In this document: positions 44,686 through 52,437 of the stretch, one piece after another | How the letters are laid out: each line of letters starts with the position of its first letter | Numbering within the stretch: position 1 is the first letter of the stretch | NCBI GenBank assembly: GCA_044224315.1 | Contig: JBGAKR010000008.1 | Coordinates: 124,001-188,000 of the forward strand | Reading direction: 5' to 3' | Source: JAGXTF01 sp044224315 | GTDB lineage: Bacteria; Bacteroidota; Bacteroidia; NS11-12g; UBA955 | Length of the DNA stretch: 64,000 nucleotides | Notes under the pieces: model-generated | The model's input: the letters and a program-made list of their open reading frames with translations, nothing else | Told to the model about the DNA's origin: nothing | The model's database searches: none | Made by a program: the position numbers and the translations under genes

Positions 44686-46142
44686 GGTGTAATCAGTATT
44701 TTTTGTGTGTAAATGCCGGTGCTGCTTTGCACTGTCAGGGTGTAAAATCCGGCAGCGGGTGCGGCAATATTCATTGGAATGAGGTTGCGCCCTGAGCTGG
44801 CTTCGTATGCGGTGTTAAACACTTCTTGTCCGTTCAGGTTGTGAAGACGAATCTCTGTTTTACCCGCAACTGTGGCATCATAAAGCACGGTAAATGCGCC
44901 ATTAGATGGATTTGGGAAAACCTGTACCTGCAGTTTTTGGGTGGGAAGTAATAATAGTCCGGTGCTGAAATTATCGAGTTTTAAATCATCAAATATGGCC
45001 CAGCTATTCACACTGCTAGCTTTCTCCTGGGTTGAGTCTGATACCAGTAAAAGTATGGTAGCGCTATCGGGTGTGCCGCTAAAACTGCTGTCCCAGGCTA
45101 TGTCTTCCGAAAATGAAGTAAAGGCTGAATGGCTGTTTGGGTCAGAAAAAACGGCCGAACCCACGATGCTATCGGCTTTAAAAAAGTTGATGGTTACCAT
45201 GGCCTGGTCACCGGCCTTCAGGTCGGATTTTAAAAATCCACGGATTGATTGGTACCGCTGACTAACCGGAAACGAAGGGCTTTCAATATCAATGGTTTCG
45301 GCATTATCGGTACCGTTACTATGCACCGTAATGGCAAATCCGGGAAAAGTATCTTTTACCAGGCTAATTGGGTCAGTAATAACAAAAGCATGCAGCTTAA
45401 TGGCATAATTACCGCTGTTTTTGTCGCTGGTGCGGGTGGTGTGGTTCAGATTCAGCCCCCCGTTTTTCAAAAACAGGGCCGAAGTACCCCAACCATCTGG
45501 TTGCTCCAGTACAAAATTATCCCAGTTTTCAAATCCTTCATTGGGCACTGTGCCTGCAGTGGTATGATTTTTAAAAATGAAAGTAATATCGTCAATCTCT
45601 ATATATCCGTTTGAGCTGGGGCCAACAAACTCATCGGCAGATTGGATATAAATCCATCCGCTATCGGCCTTTAACGAATCGGTAAGGCTGGAATAAGTCA
45701 CAGGCAGGGTAATGGTTCTCCAGGCGCCCGAAGTGCCGGTAAGTTCGTATTCATCAAAGGTTACCGGAAATATTTCACCCGATTTAGTAAACGCTACCTG
45801 CATAAAAGCGGTATCACTGCCCAATGCGGCCCGGTAGGTAAGGGTCATGCTATCTGGGGTATTGCCAAAAGCAAATGCCGAACCTCGCAAAAACAGACTA
45901 CTGGTATCAAAAACCGATTGAAATGCGTAGGAAACGGTACCGGTGTTTTTATCATTCACCAGACGAATGGCGCTGCCGGTGGTTTTACCGGCTACCTTGC
46001 TGGTTTTGCCAAAAACCTGCCAATTTTTGGGAACATTTGTACTGCTAGAATTCCAGCCTTCGAAATAGGCATTGGGTACTACCTGGGAAATGGCAAAGCC
46101 GGCCTGCAAAAGGAAACAGGAGAGTAAGAGTTTTTTCATCAT
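44682..46142 (-). CDS. T9SS-exported protein with duplicated beta-sandwich domain, inside the paa operon
   Basis: 486 aa. Signal peptide MMKKLLLSCFLLQAGFAISQ. Two similar domains of about 180 residues each start NAYFEGWNSSSTNVPKNW and NEGFENWDNFVLEQPDGW, in the style of carbohydrate-binding PCMD/CBM-like modules. The last about 80 residues are a Por sorting domain (VFPNPSNGAFTVLY, IRLHNLNGQEV, APAAGFYTLTV). It sits 53 bp after paaA and its stop overlaps the paaB start, so it is co-transcribed with cytoplasmic paa genes. No direct functional link is known. Confidence 0.88.
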   Translation of the reverse strand: MMKKLLLSCFLLQAGFAISQVVPNAYFEGWNSSSTNVPKNWQVFGKTSKVAGKTTGSAIRLVNDKNTGTVSYAFQSVFDTSSLFLRGSAFAFGNTPDSMTLTYRAALGSDTAFMQVAFTKSGEIFPVTFDEYELTGTSGAWRTITLPVTYSSLTDSLKADSGWIYIQSADEFVGPSSNGYIEIDDITFIFKNHTTAGTVPNEGFENWDNFVLEQPDGWGTSALFLKNGGLNLNHTTRTSDKNSGNYAIKLHAFVITDPISLVKDTFPGFAITVHSNGTDNAETIDIESPSFPVSQRYQSIRGFLKSDLKAGDQAMVTINFFKADSIVGSAVFSDPNSHSAFTSFSEDIAWDSSFSGTPDSATILLLVSDSTQEKASSVNSWAIFDDLKLDNFSTGLLLLPTQKLQVQVFPNPSNGAFTVLYDATVAGKTEIRLHNLNGQEVFNTAYEASSGRNLIPMNIAAPAAGFYTLTVQSSTGIYTQKILITP

Positions 46143-46195
46143 AGTGTTTTATGCAAGTTTAGACTGGCTTTTGGCGCTTGGGTTGCATCAAATCA

Positions 46196-47191
46196 TCATG
46201 AAAGGGGAGAAACGTATTTGGCGTCCTTACCCAAAATGGCACGGCGCACCCAACGGCCTTTTTCCTCGGCCATGCGGCGCACTGCCAGGCGTTCCTGGTT
46301 GCAGGGGCCGTTGCCGTTAATTACCTGTTTAAATACATCCCAATCGGGTTCGGTATATTCCCATTTGCCGGTAGTTTCGTTTTTATGCAAAAGCGGATCG
46401 GGAAGTACCAATCCTAAATCCCAGATTTTGGGCACATACATATTCAAAAACTGCTGGCGCATGTCGTCGTTACTGGCCATTTTTACTTTCCATTTCATCA
46501 GGGTTTCTGAGTGTATGCTCATTTTATCCGATGGGCCAAAGAACATCATAATGGGAGGCCACCAGCGGGTAAGGGCTTCCTGCACCATTTGGCGCTGTTT
46601 GGGAGTTCCGGTAGCCAGGAATACTACATTATCGTGCCCGTATTTCAGGTGAAAACTTTCTTCGGCACAAATCCGGTCAAGCGCACGGCAGTATGGGCCA
46701 TAACTGCCTTTTGAATTGGCAATTTGGTTTACGATGGCACCGGCATCTATCAGCCAGGCAATCACCGCAGTATCGGCCCAGGTTTCGGCCGGGTAATTAA
46801 ATACGTTGCTGTATTTGCTTTTGCCGTTGATCAAATCGTTAATCATATCCTCACGGCTTTTGCCCAGGGTTTCGCAGGCACTGTAAAGCAATTGTGCATG
46901 TCCGGCTTCATCCTGCACTTTGGCCATCAGGGCCAGTTTGCGGCGAAATCCGGGTGCACGGGTAATCCAGGTACCTTCGGGCAATGCACCAATTATTTCA
47001 GAATGCGCATGTTGTTCTATCATACGTATCAGCTGGCGCCTGTATTCTTTGGGCATCCAATCCTGGGGTTCAATTTTATCACCGGCGGCAATGCGGGCCT
47101 CAAATTCGGCCAGTTTTACGGGATCCTCGTCGGCAGTCAGTGAATTTACTGGCTTGCTGTTGTCGGTTTCGATGTATGCGTTTCCGTACAT
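46196..47191 (-). CDS. paaA: 1,2-phenylacetyl-CoA epoxidase catalytic subunit PaaA
   Basis: 331 aa, di-iron oxygenase component that epoxidises phenylacetyl-CoA. Iron-ligand regions are visible: RMIEQHAHSEI, KVQDEAGHAQLLYSA, ICAEESFHLKYGH. It follows the paaR stop by 9 bp, so regulator and catalytic subunit share a message. The C-terminal WVRRAILGKDAKYVSPLS is intact. Confidence 0.96.
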   Translation of the reverse strand: MYGNAYIETDNSKPVNSLTADEDPVKLAEFEARIAAGDKIEPQDWMPKEYRRQLIRMIEQHAHSEIIGALPEGTWITRAPGFRRKLALMAKVQDEAGHAQLLYSACETLGKSREDMINDLINGKSKYSNVFNYPAETWADTAVIAWLIDAGAIVNQIANSKGSYGPYCRALDRICAEESFHLKYGHDNVVFLATGTPKQRQMVQEALTRWWPPIMMFFGPSDKMSIHSETLMKWKVKMASNDDMRQQFLNMYVPKIWDLGLVLPDPLLHKNETTGKWEYTEPDWDVFKQVINGNGPCNQERLAVRRMAEEKGRWVRRAILGKDAKYVSPLS

Positions 47192-47200
47192 GGTATATGT

Positions 47201-47785
47201 TTATTTTTTTAGTCCTGTTAAGATAAATTCGGTAAGCTTTTCCGCAATCTGGTTGGGGCTCATGGCGCCACTGGGGCGATACCATTCCACTACCCAGTTG
47301 AGGGATGAAAGTATGGTAAGCACGGCAAATTTGTTGTTCACTTCATTGAAAAGACCTTCATCTTCGCCGTTTTGCAGTATTTGTAAAAACTCGTTCTCAT
47401 ACCGGTCGCGCAAGGCAATAAACTCAGGCTTACTATGCCCGGTAAGGTTGCGCCATTCATGGATAAATACCCAGGATGCATCCAGGTTATCGGTAAGTAT
47501 GCGCACGTGGTTGCGCACCGCCATGGCCAGCTTTTCTTCCGAATTGAAATAGATGTCATTTACCTCGGCAATGGCGGTAAGGAATTTATCGGCCATGCCA
47601 AAACAGGTTTCGCGCAGAATATCTTCCTTGCCCTGGATATGATTGTACAGGCTGGCGGCTTCTATCTGCAATGCCGAAGCAATATCGCGCATTGATGTGC
47701 CCTGATACCCGTTGCGGCGAATCATTTCGCGCGCAACCGTAAATATTTGCTCTTTGCGACTGGGTTCTTGTGAATTACTTGGCAT
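47201..47785 (-). CDS. paaR: TetR-family repressor, PaaR-like
   Basis: 194 aa from ATG 47785 (MPSNSQEPSRKEQIF); an upstream ATG at 47818 would lie on the -7 box and start point of the promoter. N-terminal TetR helix-turn-helix: TSMRDIASALQIEAASLYNH, then KEDILRET. The C-terminal ligand domain is about 130 residues. First gene of the paa cluster and preceded by a perfect CTAACG-AA-CGTTAG palindrome, so autoregulation is likely. In Thermus PaaR, phenylacetyl-CoA relieves repression; the same ligand is inferred here. Confidence 0.88.
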   Translation of the reverse strand: MPSNSQEPSRKEQIFTVAREMIRRNGYQGTSMRDIASALQIEAASLYNHIQGKEDILRETCFGMADKFLTAIAEVNDIYFNSEEKLAMAVRNHVRILTDNLDASWVFIHEWRNLTGHSKPEFIALRDRYENEFLQILQNGEDEGLFNEVNNKFAVLTILSSLNWVVEWYRPSGAMSPNQIAEKLTEFILTGLKK

Positions 47786-47789
47786 TGTG

Positions 47790-47803
47790 CTAACGAACGT
47801 TAG
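47790..47803. promoter_or_regulatory. PaaR-type operator
   Basis: CTAACGAACGTTAG: arms CTAACG and CGTTAG around AA. It fits the CNAACGNNCGTTNG operator that I recall for Thermus PaaR. It lies between the -7 box and the paaR ATG, so a bound repressor would cover the start of transcription. Confidence 0.8.
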
Positions 47804-47811
47804 TTTAAGTG

Positions 47812-47843
47812 CAAACATAGGGAGTGGAAATCAAAAAAACAAA
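47812..47843 (-). promoter_or_regulatory. Promoter of the paa operon
   Basis: On the minus strand TTTG (47840-47843), 20 bp spacer, TATGTTTG (47812-47819), exact TAnnTTTG. Directly followed by the operator. Confidence 0.7.
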
Positions 47844-47923
47844 TCTGTATAAAACCCGCAACTGGATGAGGGATTTAAACATATGGCCTGGGGTGAATTG
47901 ACGGCTGGATAATCTGCCGGTTA

Positions 47924-48760
47924 ATGTTGCTTATACCCGCCCCGTTTTTTAATTTTGAAGGGTTGGAATTTCTGCCGTTTCACCCTGATTATTTGCCCTT
48001 ATTACCCGATTTTCAGCCCGAAGGTTGGGGTGATCTGGCACCGCGTTTTGCCTTTTTTCTGGAAAATGAATATTGCCTCCCTGCGGTTCTGAAAGTGAAC
48101 GGAGAAATAGTGGCAGTGGGTACCAGCATACTGCATACCGACTCGGCCTGGCTGGCCACCATTATTGTGCATCCACAATTCAGAGGCAAAGGCTATGGAC
48201 AGTATATTACCCAAAAACTGGTAGATGGCCTGGACCCAAATAAGTACAGCAGTATTATGCTGGATGCCACCGACCTGGGTTACCCGGTGTACCACAAATT
48301 GGGTTTTGAACTGCACACCCGCTATGCGCATTTCAGCATGCCGGCATTAATTGCGACTGATTTTGAGGATAATTCGGTTCCGTTTGAAGAAAAATATCTG
48401 TCAGCATTGCTTGCCTTCGACCGTGAATTAAGTGGAGAAGACCGCATATACTCGTTCAAACCCCATTTGGCCCAGGCCAGGTTGGTATTTGAGAACCATA
48501 CACTTACCGGTTGCTATTTTCCCACCTGGGGCGAAGGCCATATTTGGGCCCGCAAAGATAGAACAGGCAAAATGCTCATGGACCTGCGTTTCAGCACCAA
48601 AAACATTGCCGCTGTGCCCGAAGAATCAACCCTGGCCCAGGAATATTTACTTCAAAACGGATTTGAATACATCCGCCACTCGCGCCGCATGTTTTTAAGG
48701 CAAAAAAGAACTGTGCATTTTAAAAATATGTACAACCGGATCAGTGGGATGCTGGGGTAG
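47924..48760 (+). CDS. GNAT-family N-acetyltransferase with a second GNAT-like half
   Basis: 278 aa. The N-terminal GNAT domain has the acetyl-CoA loop VHPQFRGKGYGQYITQ and the final GYPVYHKLGFELHTRY strand-turn. The C-terminal about 110 residues (TGCYFPTWGEGHIWARK, AQEYLLQNGFEYIRHSRRM) look like the Acetyltransf_18 half-domain found in YitI-type proteins. Substrate unknown. Divergent from paaR, with the paa promoter in the shared gap. Confidence 0.87.
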   Translation: MLLIPAPFFNFEGLEFLPFHPDYLPLLPDFQPEGWGDLAPRFAFFLENEYCLPAVLKVNGEIVAVGTSILHTDSAWLATIIVHPQFRGKGYGQYITQKLVDGLDPNKYSSIMLDATDLGYPVYHKLGFELHTRYAHFSMPALIATDFEDNSVPFEEKYLSALLAFDRELSGEDRIYSFKPHLAQARLVFENHTLTGCYFPTWGEGHIWARKDRTGKMLMDLRFSTKNIAAVPEESTLAQEYLLQNGFEYIRHSRRMFLRQKRTVHFKNMYNRISGMLG

Positions 48761-48913
48761 GGGGGGGATTTAATATTCGCAGTTTTCTTAATTCAAATTC
48801 TAAAAGGCCTTAATTGTGAGATCCTGCAACATGCGACTATGCTAGTGTAAAGTTGCCGTTCAATTTCTTTTTAAAAAGTCCTATATTTTTGTTATTTGTT
48901 ATTGCCAAGCTAC

Positions 48914-49040
48914 TTAACGTTAACGGGCATTGCATAGGTAGGCTTTTGAAACCGCAAACTGTCTGCCAGCATCAACGGTTATTAATTGCTCAAAAGTTTC
49001 ATTTCGCACTTTCCGCCCACTAACGCAAAACCCGTTTTAG
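48914..49040. repeat. attC-like element 1
   Basis: 127-bp imperfect inverted repeat. Left arm 48920-48943 (AACGGG, TTGC, TAGG, GGC), right arm 49015-49038 (GCCC, TAACGCAAAACCCGTT). The stop codon of the minus-strand gene lies in the right arm. On the gene strand the element ends in CGTTAAGT, close to the attC end GTTRRRY. Confidence 0.5.
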
Positions 49041-49636
49041 TGGCTGGTTTTTTCTTTCCGCCATACAACTTTTCCAGAGTCAGAACTACTTAAAACAATT
49101 TTTTTGTCGTCACGAAGTTCGCCCATTAAATTCATAGAAAGATTTACTGGAAGAAGATAGAAGTAGAGATATTTTTTGTCTGTTTTATTGCGTTCGGTCG
49201 GAATGATAATTTCTTTTAATCCAAATTCGTGGTCTTGTCCTGAGTCTGGAACATATGCCCAAGAAATTGTTCCGATATGAGGATAGTCTTTATTAACGAT
49301 GATTTCGCCAATCCATTTCCGATTGTCGTGTGTTAACTCTATTGTCAATGCATTCCCACCGTTATAAATGATTTTTCCCTTTGCTATTGGTCCGTCTAAA
49401 AATCTGTCTATGATACCGAACTCCCCCCAGTCGCCACCCAAAAAACTTAAGCATTTATAAAGTCTGTATTCTTGAATAAACTCGAATATTAAAACCACTA
49501 ATGTCGATGCGTAAGCCCCCTGAATAATATTGAGAATTATTGGTTTAAGTCCGCATGGATAATGAGGTAGGTGTCCGCATACAACTATTATTGTCGCGAT
49601 GACTGTAATGATGATTATTCTGAATAGTCGTCTCAT
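49037..49636 (-). CDS. Membrane-anchored beta-rich protein, stand-alone cassette gene
   Basis: 199 aa. Two hydrophobic segments near the N-terminus (about 4-20 and 33-51) are followed by a strand-rich soluble domain with GGDWGEFGII, KIIYNGGNALTIELTHD, KWIGEIIVNKDY. The layout, two TM helices plus a small barrel, resembles the Cap15-like effector at 51803, but sequence identity is not obvious. It is flanked on both sides by attC-like elements. Function unknown; a defence effector is a guess. Confidence 0.6.
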   Translation of the reverse strand: MRRLFRIIIITVIATIIVVCGHLPHYPCGLKPIILNIIQGAYASTLVVLIFEFIQEYRLYKCLSFLGGDWGEFGIIDRFLDGPIAKGKIIYNGGNALTIELTHDNRKWIGEIIVNKDYPHIGTISWAYVPDSGQDHEFGLKEIIIPTERNKTDKKYLYFYLLPVNLSMNLMGELRDDKKIVLSSSDSGKVVWRKEKTSH

Positions 49637-49646
49637 AAACTTGCAA

Positions 49647-49779
49647 CTAACGATTGGCGGCTTGGCAGAAGTGCGGGACTTAGAAGCACTACACTGTCAA
49701 ACCACGACAAATGTATGAAAGAAGCACAATACATCACTTAACCACTTCACCCCGCATTTCGCCAAACCGCTGTTACCGG
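49647..49779. repeat. attC-like element 2
   Basis: 133 bp. Left arm 49647-49677 (CTAACGATTGGCGGCTTGGC, then TGCGGG), right arm 49751-49779 (CCCGCATTTCGCCAAACCGC, then TGTTACCGG). Shares TTAACCACTT with element 4. The gene strand end is CGTTAGTT. Confidence 0.55.
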
Positions 49780-49932
49780 ATGCCTTGTTGTCTGTCGAAG
49801 GTGTTGTCGTGTCGGGTTAGCACTAAACTGTCAAGGAAGGGCTTTGGAGTGGAAGGACTGAACTGTCGGTTAGGGGGGGTATTTTTATTTTTTAGAAGGG
49901 TATATGAAAAAAATTGAAGTTTTTGCCTGGGC

Positions 49933-50010
49933 GGCAGAAAAAACTACTCTCTTAAAAACATTGGTTGTGCGGTTGCCTTATGCGGTTTTTAAGAGTGTAT
50001 TTTTTCTGCC
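49933..50010. repeat. Long hairpin downstream of capP
   Basis: Arms 49933-49959 (GGCAGAAAAAACTACTCTCT and on) and 49985-50010 (GTTTTTAAGAGTGTATTTTT and on) pair over about 26 bp with few mismatches, loop 25 nt. For the minus-strand capHP transcript it would be a terminator-like structure, though without a clean T-run. It marks the left end of the CBASS block. The rest of the gap 49780-50095 shows nothing else. Confidence 0.7.
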
Positions 50011-50095
50011 GTGCCTTTTTTCGGTTTGTCGTTATGCATTGTTTGTCAATGGTAGTGGTGTAAAGCCAGAACTGAAAGGGAATGCCCGAAAATGT

Positions 50096-50722
50096 TTAAC
50101 TTGCTTTTGAAGTGAAATACTTTCTCTTGGCAATTCCAGTCATATTCATTCTGTATTTTACCATGTCTTGACTTGCATTAAAATGGGTTGCAATTTCATC
50201 GTGAGCCATATTGCGTTTATTAGCCCATAATAAAGCAGGTGAAGGTAATTGCAAAGTAGAGCCAAGACATTTTGCTTCCTCTTCCTGCACTTCGTCAAAC
50301 TCTCTCATGCCAAAAGGAATTTCAAAATCGTATTGCTTTTGCTTTCTCTCATGCTTGCAAATAACATGAGCCAGTTCGTGCATGATGTCGCTTTGTTGTC
50401 GTGCTTCGGAATGATACTCATTGTAAAGAATAATACGGGTGCCGGATTTAGCAATCATCGTTAATGCACTCCAACCGCAATCAACACCATTGGCGGCTGA
50501 AAGAGTTGAGATTTCGTTTGGAAGGTTCAGAAACTCGGCAGATTTGCAAAGAGGCACTTGCAAATGCTCGGCAAGTTTAAAGGCACATAAAGCAGCACAG
50601 GGATGAACACTCAGTTCCTCCCTGTATTGTTTAGCCAAGCGTTCAGCGTTGGCTTTGAAACCGCGTTTAAGAATGTCCTTTTTTGCCAAAGCTATTTCAT
50701 TTTGAATTGTAAGCCATGTCAA
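50096..50722 (-). CDS. capP: ImmA/IrrE-family metallopeptidase, CapP-like
   Basis: 208 aa. Zinc-protease motif HELAH (His115-Glu116-His119) in IMHELAHVICKH, with the third ligand likely Glu in QEEEAKCLGS. A central helix-turn region (IATHFNASQDMVKYRMNMTG) is also present. ImmA/IrrE peptidases cleave XRE repressors; in CBASS the pair is called CapP and CapH and switches on the operon after DNA damage. The gene overlaps capH by 26 bp and is divergent from the CBASS genes, the standard arrangement. Symbol given by homology and context. Confidence 0.85.
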   Translation of the reverse strand: MTWLTIQNEIALAKKDILKRGFKANAERLAKQYREELSVHPCAALCAFKLAEHLQVPLCKSAEFLNLPNEISTLSAANGVDCGWSALTMIAKSGTRIILYNEYHSEARQQSDIMHELAHVICKHERKQKQYDFEIPFGMREFDEVQEEEAKCLGSTLQLPSPALLWANKRNMAHDEIATHFNASQDMVKYRMNMTGIAKRKYFTSKAS

Positions 50723-51032
50723 TCATCTTAATAAGCATATTGGTCATGTCTTTGCTTAGTTCACGGTCTGCACGAAGATGAGCTACTACTTGTTCTTTGG
50801 TTGAAATTTGCTTTTTCTTTTCGCCACCAACAATAAATGTATCGGTGGTTACCTCTAACCATTTGCAAATTCTGATAAATGTGTCCACATCGGGGACTTT
50901 ACCTTGTTCAATCCTTGATAGTGTTGCGAAACTTACACCACCAATTTCTTCGGCAACGGTTCTAAGACCTTTGTCTGCTCTCTTGTCTTTGAGCATACCA
51001 GCTAATAGCTCGGTGTTAAGCGTTGATTGCAT
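50697..51032 (-). CDS. capH: XRE-family repressor, CapH-like
   Basis: 111 aa. N-terminal helix-turn-helix: LLAGMLKDKRADKGLRTVAE, then GVSFATLSRIEQGKVPDVDTF. The C-terminal half (KEQVVAHLRADRELSKDMTN) probably dimerises and carries the CapP cleavage site. Likely repressor of both capHP and the divergent CBASS operon through inverted repeats in the shared gap (51060-51138). Confidence 0.87.
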   Translation of the reverse strand: MQSTLNTELLAGMLKDKRADKGLRTVAEEIGGVSFATLSRIEQGKVPDVDTFIRICKWLEVTTDTFIVGGEKKKQISTKEQVVAHLRADRELSKDMTNMLIKMIDMAYNSK

Positions 51033-51059
51033 GTTGATAAGTTTTTATTGATGTAACAG

Positions 51060-51138
51060 TGTTGCATGTGTGAAACGAATGAAAAGAAATGTATCTTTGC
51101 TGCAACAATTTCGCCTTTAGCGTTTCGTTCATGCAACA
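51060..51138. promoter_or_regulatory. Control region of the CBASS operon with large inverted repeats
   Basis: TGTTGCATGTGTGAAACG (51060-51077) and CGTTTCGTTCATGCAACA (51121-51138) are inverted copies with three mismatches, 43 bp apart. Between them TATCTTTG (51092-51099) matches the -7 box for the plus-strand operon, and TGTG 19 bp upstream falls inside the left arm. A third GCAACA lies near 51102. Binding of CapH to the arms would cover the promoter. Confidence 0.65.
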
Positions 51139-51216
51139 AAGGTAATGCTAAAAAACAGAATAGCAAAGGGTGGGAAAGAAAGTAAATAACAACTAATCAA
51201 TAAAAAGTTCAGAAAA

Positions 51217-51798
51217 ATGGATAGAGAAAGAATACACAAGATTTATGATAAGACCGGTGGTTACTGCCACCTCTGTAACAAAAAATTAAGCAGAACCAAC
51301 TATGGGGTTCATGGTGCTAAAGGTGCATGGCATGTTGACCACTCAAAAGCAAAGGCAAACGGTGGGACTCACCACATGAACAACTTATTTCCCGCTTGCA
51401 TTTCCTGTAACATAGAAAAAGGAACATTGCATAAAAATACCATCCGCAAACGAAAGGGTTATGAAACTGAAAGCAGTGGAAGTGGTTGCTTTATTACTAC
51501 GGCATGTGTTACGAGCAAGGGTCTGCCGGATGATTGCCATGAGTTGCAGGTGTTGCGGAAGTTCCGTGATACTTATGTGGCTTCGCAACCGAACGGAGAA
51601 AAGCTAATAAGCCAATACTATCAAGTAGCCCCGCAAATTATTGAACGAATGAACCGACTTGATAATGCAAGGGAACTCTACGAAGCATTGTTTAATGACA
51701 TTAAAAAGGCAGTTGGTTTTATAGAGCAAAAAAACAATGCTGCTGCGTTTGCCTTGTATTGCAATGTAGTAAAGGAGTTGAACGAAAAATACAACTGA
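51217..51798 (+). CDS. HNH endonuclease with CFI-box domain, first gene of the CBASS operon
   Basis: 193 aa. Zinc Cys pairs C17/C20 and C61/C64 flank the HNH core: GAWHVDHSKAKANGG with Asp41-His42, then NNLFPACISC with Asn55. From about residue 91 the segment SGSGCFITTACVTSKG plus ELQVLRKFRDTYV is a CFI-box-type C-terminal domain. CBASS HNH effectors of the Cap5 type have a SAVED sensor; here there is none. It lies 4 bp upstream of the Cap15-like gene. It could be an additional nuclease effector or accessory factor. Confidence 0.85.
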   Translation: MDRERIHKIYDKTGGYCHLCNKKLSRTNYGVHGAKGAWHVDHSKAKANGGTHHMNNLFPACISCNIEKGTLHKNTIRKRKGYETESSGSGCFITTACVTSKGLPDDCHELQVLRKFRDTYVASQPNGEKLISQYYQVAPQIIERMNRLDNARELYEALFNDIKKAVGFIEQKNNAAAFALYCNVVKELNEKYN

Positions 51799-51802
51799 GC
51801 AA

Positions 51803-52426
51803 ATGGAAAAATTTAATCTACGCTATCTAAAACCCAGTGCATTTATAGTTATGTGTGCCGTGCTTGCATTGGCATTGTTTGCAGCAAATAAATATGTGCT
51901 TGCACATTGGGGAATTTCCTTCTCTGTATTTGCAATCATTGGTGGCTTGTTTGGTTTCGTCAATAACTACCTGTGGAATGTAAAGCCGTTTAGTTGGATG
52001 TATTCCGTTCCAGATTTTTCAGGTCGCTATGAAGGAACATTACTCTATGAGTTTAGAAACGAAAAATGTGAAGTTGTTTCGGATACGCTTCAACACATTA
52101 AAGTGATTGTTCAAAACGGTTCTGATGTGGTTATTAACTCATGGACGAAAAAGAAAGATGGAACAATGTCGTCCAAGTCAACCAGTATTGAAGCAAGCAT
52201 AGTAAAAGAAAAGGACGGAACATTTTCTATCATCTTCAATTACCTCAACGAAGGAAATTTTGAGTTGGGTTTTGCTCCGCATTACGGAACTGAAATTTTG
52301 CGGTTGGTGGAGAACAGAGAAGGGAAACACTTGGTAGGTAAATATTACACCGAACGACTGCCCTTCCAAACAAAGGGCAAAATTGATTTAAGATTTAAAA
52401 ACAACGTATTGTATCACGAAAAATAA
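51803..52426 (+). CDS. cap15: Cap15-like CBASS effector (two TM helices + beta-barrel)
   Basis: 207 aa. Two TM helices (about 11-30 and 36-56) are followed by a strand-rich domain beginning PDFSGRYEGTLLYEF, typical of the SMODS-associated 2TM beta-strand effector family (Cap15). Cap15 binds a cyclic dinucleotide, oligomerises in the inner membrane and kills the infected cell. Position directly upstream of the CD-NTase supports the call. The symbol is given by homology only. Confidence 0.83.
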   Translation: MEKFNLRYLKPSAFIVMCAVLALALFAANKYVLAHWGISFSVFAIIGGLFGFVNNYLWNVKPFSWMYSVPDFSGRYEGTLLYEFRNEKCEVVSDTLQHIKVIVQNGSDVVINSWTKKKDGTMSSKSTSIEASIVKEKDGTFSIIFNYLNEGNFELGFAPHYGTEILRLVENREGKHLVGKYYTERLPFQTKGKIDLRFKNNVLYHEK

Positions 52427-52437
52427 AGTAAATAACT

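Noticed and set aside
49904..50110. Plus-strand open frame of 68 codons.
   Set aside because: It lies across the 26-bp hairpin and has no homologous look; the frame is a by-product of the inverted repeat.
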